Assembly (NCBI GenBank): GCA_030141605.1
Contig: JAQGDQ010000427.1
Coordinates: forward strand, 64,001 to 124,000
From: Tubiluchus corallicola
Taxonomy: Eukaryota; Priapulida; Priapulimorpha; Priapulimorphida; Tubiluchidae
Direction: 5' to 3'
DNA: 60,000 nucleotides
Part shown: in pieces, positions 54,730-60,000 of the stretch
How positions within the stretch are numbered: the first letter of the stretch is position 1
Layout: each line of letters begins with the position of its first letter
Made by a program: the position numbers and the translations under genes
The notes under the pieces: model-generated
Seen by the model: only the letters and a program-made list of their open reading frames with translations
Told to the model about the DNA's origin: nothing
The model's database searches: none

Positions 54730-55480
54730 TTTCTGAGAACTGTTCTTCATTTTCCTCTACAACTTCGGATGATTGTTCCTCGCTCTCCTGTACAACTTTG
54801 AAAGTTTTGTTACTTCCTTTCCTCTGCAACTTTGAACGAATGTTCATCGCTTTCCTCTACAACATTGAATGGATGTTCTCTGCCTTCCTCTACAACTTTT
54901 AATGAATGATCTTCGCTTTCCTCTACAACTCTTGATGATTGTTCCTCACTTTCCTCTACAGGTTTGAATGATTATTACTTCCTTTCCTCTGCAACTTTGA
55001 ACGAATGTTCCTCACTTTCCTCTACAATTTTTGAATGAATGATCCTCACTTTCGTCTACAACTCTTGATGAATGTTCTTCACTTTCCTCTACAACTTGAA
55101 TGAATGTTCTCTGCTTTCCTCTCCAATTTGGAATGAATGTTCTCTGCTTTCCTCTATAGCTTGGAATGAATGTTCTCTGCTTTCCTCTACAACTTGGAAT
55201 GAATGTTCTCTGCTTTCCTCTCCAATTTGGAATGAATGTTCTCTGCTTTCCTCTATAGCTTGATTGAATGTTCTCTGCTTTCCTCTACAACTTGGAATGA
55301 ATGTTCTCTGCTTTCCTCTATAACTTGGAATGAATGTTCTCTGCTTTCCTCTATAATTTGATTGAATGTTCTTTGCATTCCTCTGCAACTTCGGATGATT
55401 ATTCCTCGCTTTAATCTACAACTTTGGTTGATTGTCGCCCGCTTTTCTCTACAACTTTGGATTAATGTTTTTCGACTTTC
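54730..55480. repeat. 33-bp minisatellite, about 22 copies
   Basis: The unit is TTGGAATGAATGTTCTCTGC plus TTTCCTCTACAAC. The central part (55090-55370) is highly regular at 33 bp, with small variants that alternate (CTCTATAGCTTGG, CTCTCCAATTTGG). The flanking parts are diverged and 33-36 bp. Since 33 is a multiple of three, both strands have an open 11-residue repeat (for example RGKQRTFIPSY on the minus strand). It starts right after the end of the RTE element. Confidence 0.95.
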
Positions 55481-57229
55481 TCTACCTCTACAATGATTGC
55501 TCCACTTTCACATCGAGAGGTTTAAAATCCCATGAACAAAAAGAAACTGAGAATCAGTAGGTGCTGCACTCTTACGTCAACACTAATTACCTTTCAGACT
55601 TTTCAGTATAATTCTAAAACGCAGACAGCGTTTATACATAATCTCAAATATGTAGTCATCTTCACTGCGATATCACGAGGGGCAGCCCTTGTGATATAGG
55701 GTGCTTTCGTTATGACACCACAAACACTTTTTTTCTATTAATTTCTGATACGTACTGACACGTTGGTTCACCGAACCTTTCCATATATTAATATTTAGTT
55801 TTTAATATTGCGTTTAATGAGATAATAAGAACTAAAACAATTCACTTTAATCCAAAACAACAACAAAGTTGTTATAATTACAAACGACGCTTCTAGATAA
55901 CCTAAAATAAACAAAAGACTAGTTAGCCCAACCCAGGCGAAGGAGAAGGATGTAAGGTGAGTGTACTTATCAGTTGTAGTGACTGCAGTCGGACAATGCC
56001 GGATTCCAACATTTGACGTTCTCCATCACTCTGGAAGCTGGAATAACATTGCTAAATGGTGCGTGGCTAATGCGAACTTCCAAACTTGAACAGTTACTCT
56101 TCCAAAGCTCAGCAGGGGGTGGAATCTTACGTCGCCACTTCTACAATGCTTGTCAGGTGTACCGGAGTCGCAAGTGGTTACTTCTCCAATCCTAGTGGAG
56201 TGCAGTGGAGTCCTAAAGCTCGTGAAACTACCATTGATACAACGTCTGGTCATCGCCTGGTTGTTTCTGCACCAAATCTCCTGAATTTCCGTTTACAGCA
56301 GTACGTCAAATAACGAATAATAGCCAGTTTATTGGTGTTTTCGCCTCACGGCTCGAAACCCTAACACTTTGGTGTGTCAGTGCACTTTCTGTCGTCACAG
56401 TAATTAAGTCTTAGCTTCGATTGTTAATAAATGTTCGTCGGAAGCCATATACTTGCTTAGCACGTTCGACACACTGTGTTGAACTTGGTCTCAAGTTCTA
56501 GAACTGGATGACCTTGTCTTTTCACAAGACGGTTTATTAGCTAGATAGCTTGTTCAGTTGAGCATATGACCAATCACTTACTTTCTTGTAAATGAGATAT
56601 AGGACAGGTATCAGGTGGGACCCTTCCCAGAGCAGAGCTAACTATATGCATGCTCATATATGTACAGTCACAATTTGCTTCATTGTAGTAGATAAATTCG
56701 CTTAATGGGCAATTAACTAATGACTCATCAATTAACATAAGCAATTAGCTAACTTAAGCTATTAATGCAGCCTAAGTATGGGACATACACAAAAATCACA
56801 CTAGAAATCAGTCAACTGTATTAAAAGGGGTTGCAATGCTGTTCGATAGTTCTTATTTTCCAGAGTGGCGTCACAGACGTTACATTCACCAAAAAAAGTT
56901 AAAGAAAAATTAGAAAAAGTTAAAAGATAAAAAGATATCACAACTATCTCACGATTTCTTTGATTTTCATTGCTGAAAAGTCTCCTGCAAATGTCTGCAA
57001 ACCATCGCAGAGACCACCGTTCCCAAATGTCAGCTCTTGTAATCATCTGCACTAGTGGAGAAAATTTTGAATGACCCATCATGGTGTACTACTTGAAAAA
57101 CAGACCCGTCTCAGAAAAGCACAAAAACATTTTAAATTTAGACCCTGTTTGTTTTCCCTGGGCTAGTTTTTTCTCCTACTGTAGGTTTTGTCTATACGGT
57201 GTAATACTCTCGACATTGTTACATAACGT
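55480..57229. other. No recognisable gene; GC-richer patch at 55990-56300
   Basis: The patch at 55990-56300 has open frames on both strands (56026-56253 minus, 56086-56313 plus). It also has a base composition unlike its AT-rich neighbours, but I recognise no domain. The remaining DNA shows no repeat or transposon end. Confidence 0.4.
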
Positions 57230-57253
57230 CACTGGAGCGTCAATGCTCCAGTG
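57230..57253. other. Perfect hairpin, 9-bp stem
   Basis: CACTGGAGC (57230-57238), loop GTCAAT, GCTCCAGTG (57245-57253). No T-run follows on either strand, and no gene ends here that I can support. Confidence 0.75.
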
Positions 57254-58290
57254 GTTATAGAGAGTGGGGCAGCAGTTGAACATTGGGCATTTTGAGAAGC
57301 CACACCTGAAAAGCCATGTTTGCTTAAACGTATTGATATTTCGACATTATACAATTTACTGTCAACTGTGCTGCACAGTGATTGTCAGAATTTTCTATTG
57401 CATAGTTTTTGTTGGTCAATTATGGCCCAAAGGGTTAAAGCAGCTTATTTTTATTTTACCAGCTGAAATCTTTCCAGGTTATGCACTGAATAATCATTTT
57501 CTTCTTTGCATGAGAACAGGTGCTCAAACAAAATACTTGTGCACAAATGCGGTACTTATTTTGGCAAAAGCAAACGTCCCATGTAGGTTACTCTTGCAAC
57601 TGTGTCACTGTAGATCTTTTCATGAGTGCCAAATGCCATCAAGCCCAGGTTGTCATATGTGGCTAATTAATTAAGACGTTACCCACATAAACTGGTTGCT
57701 ACGATTACTGTTTACCTTAGCAACGACTCTGATAACAGGGTTAGATTTGAAAAATAATTTAGGAAAACTTTAGTCCTTAGCACTACAATAACGGACAACA
57801 TATTTTAAGAAGCACATGAAGCAGCAGTTGCTACGGTGATGGTGTAAAGGTTTAGTTAACTTACCAACTGTTTGGTAACAGCTTTAGCAAATATCCTCAA
57901 ATGTGCTTTGCGTGTGCTGGTTTCCATATTATAGATGGTTTCTTGCAGAAAAATTTCTGGAACATGCATTTTGGAAAAAAAATATTGTGGTTATTGTAAG
58001 AACTGCACCGAAAAGAGAAGTTTAACAAGTACCCAACAAATACGTGGAAGTCCCATTTTAACTTGGTGTTATATAATTAAGCTCAACTACATCATGATCT
58101 CATTGCCATCAACATCGTGTACAGCAGGCTGTTTCTAATTTGTTTGTAATAAAAGTTTGTAAGCTTACACAAGTTTGTAGTTTCTAGTTCATGTGAGTAC
58201 ACTTTAAACAATTTTTGAGAAAAGTGCACTTCAGTAGTTTGCATGCTCTCACGCAAGATGGCAGCTCTAAGACAGTATCATCCACACATC
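57254..58290. other. Unrecognised DNA with one 136-codon open frame
   Basis: The plus-strand frame 57264-57674 is rich in Cys, Leu and His and resembles no family I know. A second frame, 57935-58138, has a short Cys-containing segment (YCGYCKNCTEK). AATAAA occurs at about 58148. Nothing establishes either as a gene. Confidence 0.3.
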
Positions 58291-58314
58291 CATTTGATTG
58301 CTAACTGTCAGTCT

Positions 58315-59495
58315 TCAAATGTGGTTCACCCATGATCCATGGGGCTTGTTACGGAATGCTGGTTTTGAAGTGAACACCACCAGATTGACAATTGCACAAA
58401 CTGCATGCATGAACAGACAATTATCGCATGGTACAAGCTGGCTAGACTCAATCGCTGCACGTGTTTCAGAGAAAAGCTTGACACGAGAAGTTGACACGAG
58501 AAGTGTGGGTACGGGATACATACATGTGGTTTGTGACGACTTGCAGCTTCTTGAAGGGTTAACTGGAGACAGTCCACGCACAACCATGCTCACAAAGGCA
58601 TGTCTTGTATGACTAGTTGTTTGAACGTGCTCAATTTCCCATGTCTTGCAAATGCAGTAAAGGCATGCGTGCCAATCAATGCACAGGCAATATTCCCGCC
58701 AAGTGACAACATAACTTTGAGATATCGAGAAACTGTATCCTGTTCTGATTTTTGATACAGCAGGCATGGGATGTCCTTACTCAAGCCGAGACAAATTACC
58801 AGAACATCAGTCTCTTGTGATGTGATAACCACTGCTTTGCAGCCTGACAGAGCAGCATGAAGTGCATTCATTAGCATACACGTGTCTGCCTCTTCATGGC
58901 TGCATTTTAATTCTGTTGCCTCCTCCACCTGTGTCCACGGATTCTGAAGCAGTCTTCTTCACAAGTCATGCTTAGTGCCTAGTGTAGTGTGCTGAAATTT
59001 TGCTTTAAGCTTCAGATCTTGCTATTTCTCTGCTAAGAATTTATTTAAGCTGGCCTTGTTTGTAGTGTTGGAGAGCAATTTCTTGCACTGCCGGTTGTTG
59101 TGGCTCGAGCGATGTTCCCGTGCACTAAATCCCCGAGTCTGTGCCTGTGTTTGCTCTTTCTGCGTTTTTGATTAAAATGCATTTATAGACATCAAATACG
59201 ATCATTCTTGTTTCCCTCAAGCACCACTATGGCTAGAATAGAGTATGCTTTGTCAAATGTTTTGTCACTCCCCTTCATTTTCTGCATCAGGCATATGCCA
59301 TCGATGATTTTTTTGATGGATAGTGGATCACTTCTACCGGAGAAACAGTCTTTTCTAGTTCTTTAGCTAGTGCTACTTTATTTGTTTTGCGATGATACCC
59401 ATCGCCAGCAACTAATGCCAATGGCAGTGGACCCAGAGTTTGTGCCAAGACATCACACAGATGTAACTCTCGGCTCTGGGACGCTAAAACCACAT
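58315..59495 (-). pseudogene. Broken member of the HEEADT...HAFTG repetitive invertebrate family
   Basis: I recognise this from a large, often multi-copy family of uncharacterised invertebrate proteins. Its hallmarks are HEEADTRMLLHA, VVIxSxDTDVxVL, GxHAFTGCDxxSAFxGxGK and a Cys-containing C-terminus. Minus-strand pieces in order are: LVAGDGYHRKTNKVALAKEL (about 59420), then in another frame ICLMQKMKGSDKTFDKAYSI (about 59270), IKNAERANTGTDSGI (about 59150), HEEADTCMLMNALHAALSGC and KAVVITSQETDVLVICLGL (58895-58780), and LIGTHAFTAFARHGKLSTFK (about 58660). The last piece, in a third frame, is ETRAAIESSQLVPCDNCLFM (about 58450). The CDxxS segment after HAFTG is deleted. At least four frameshifts and several stops make it a pseudogene. 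Function of the family is not established; spread by mobile elements is an inference. Confidence 0.8.
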
Positions 59496-60000
59496 GAAAA
59501 ATCAGATTCCTGTTAGGCTTACTGCAGATGCAAACACTTAATTTACAGTTTATTATTAATTTTGATTTGTAGTTTTAAACTTTAATTTTTCATTACCACG
59601 AAGTCAGTGCTGACATCTCTCAGGACACTTTGTAGTTTCAATATATCTATATACTTGCTACGGCTATATGTTTGTATGTAACTGAATTACTTAGCTTCTC
59701 TGTGAAGGTAGTAGTTTTTTCACACTAGGTAGCAAGGTCAGAAGGAAAACAATGCGCCTAAACAGCCCGTTTTAGGCTGCATGAAACAGCCATGATAGCA
59801 GACATACAAAAAGCATTCTAACAAGCTGGATTACAACATGCAGATAGGGATGTCACCAGATTTCTCTGGATCAAAGACCTATCCATACCAACTATTGACA
59901 AAGACATCTTGCAAATTTTCCGTTTTACATGAGTGTACTCTGGTGTCATCAGTAGCCAATTCTTCTAAATGCCACCGTGGCCTATCATCTGAAACAGACA
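59495..60000. other. No recognisable feature at the window end
   Basis: The minus strand upstream of the HEEADT pseudogene might hold its N-terminal part, but I could not recognise any segment with confidence. Confidence 0.35.

Noticed and set aside
55089-55388. Gln/Glu/Arg-rich protein on the minus strand
   Set aside because: It is an 11-residue product of the 33-bp minisatellite, open on the other strand as well.
56026-56313. Gene in the GC-richer patch
   Set aside because: Frames are open on both strands and neither shows a domain or a start or splice context; composition alone is not enough.

Overview
The window looks like nuclear DNA of an invertebrate animal. It is AT-rich and full of microsatellites, satellites and dispersed repeats. 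It carries decayed pieces of animal-type genes (a HNK-1-type sulfotransferase, a THAP-domain protein) and of non-LTR retrotransposons of the CR1/L2 and RTE classes. There are no operons, ribosome binding sites or bacterial gene structure. I cannot name the species. I found no gene that I can call intact; every recognisable coding region is interrupted by stops or frameshifts.

Layout. 1-10 kb: dispersed repeat blocks, then a 2.1 kb array of a 102-bp monomer (5165-7275) and a small 72-bp satellite remnant. 10-17 kb: a 5'-truncated LINE sitting in a (GA)n tract, more dispersed blocks, and a second 102-bp array (15855-16675). 17-23 kb: a 43-bp satellite, a broken sulfotransferase gene (19742-20684) and largely featureless DNA. 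23.5-25.6 kb: a third 102-bp array. 25.6-30.7 kb: a repeated module holding a LINE 3' end, a GC-rich cassette with a CRE-like site, and a 36-copy, 72-bp satellite (27440-30030). 31-37 kb: a 104-bp repeat, a CR1-like LINE 3' end with its (ATT)n tail, and second copies of blocks seen at 1.7-4.2 kb and 12.7-13.6 kb. 37-45 kb: a MITE-like element, a broken THAP gene (39811-40395), a LINE fragment next to a 485-bp (TACC)n tract, and an (AAT)n tract. 45.0-49.2 kb: about 490-bp inverted repeats enclosing several minisatellites. 50.2-54.7 kb: a decayed RTE-type retrotransposon split by about 2 kb of unrelated DNA. 54.7-55.5 kb: a 33-bp minisatellite. 58.3-59.5 kb: a broken copy of a repetitive invertebrate gene family containing an HEEADT motif.

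Much of the window is the same few modules re-used in the same order: 3' region with 65-70-bp repeats, then a LINE C-terminal fragment (minus strand), then the CRE-containing cassette, then in two cases a coding-relic block followed by the 102-bp array. The most interesting signal is this module system and the large differences in satellite copy number between copies of one module (about 2 versus about 36 monomers of the 72-bp unit). All homology statements come from reading the sequence by eye; no alignment or database search was run.
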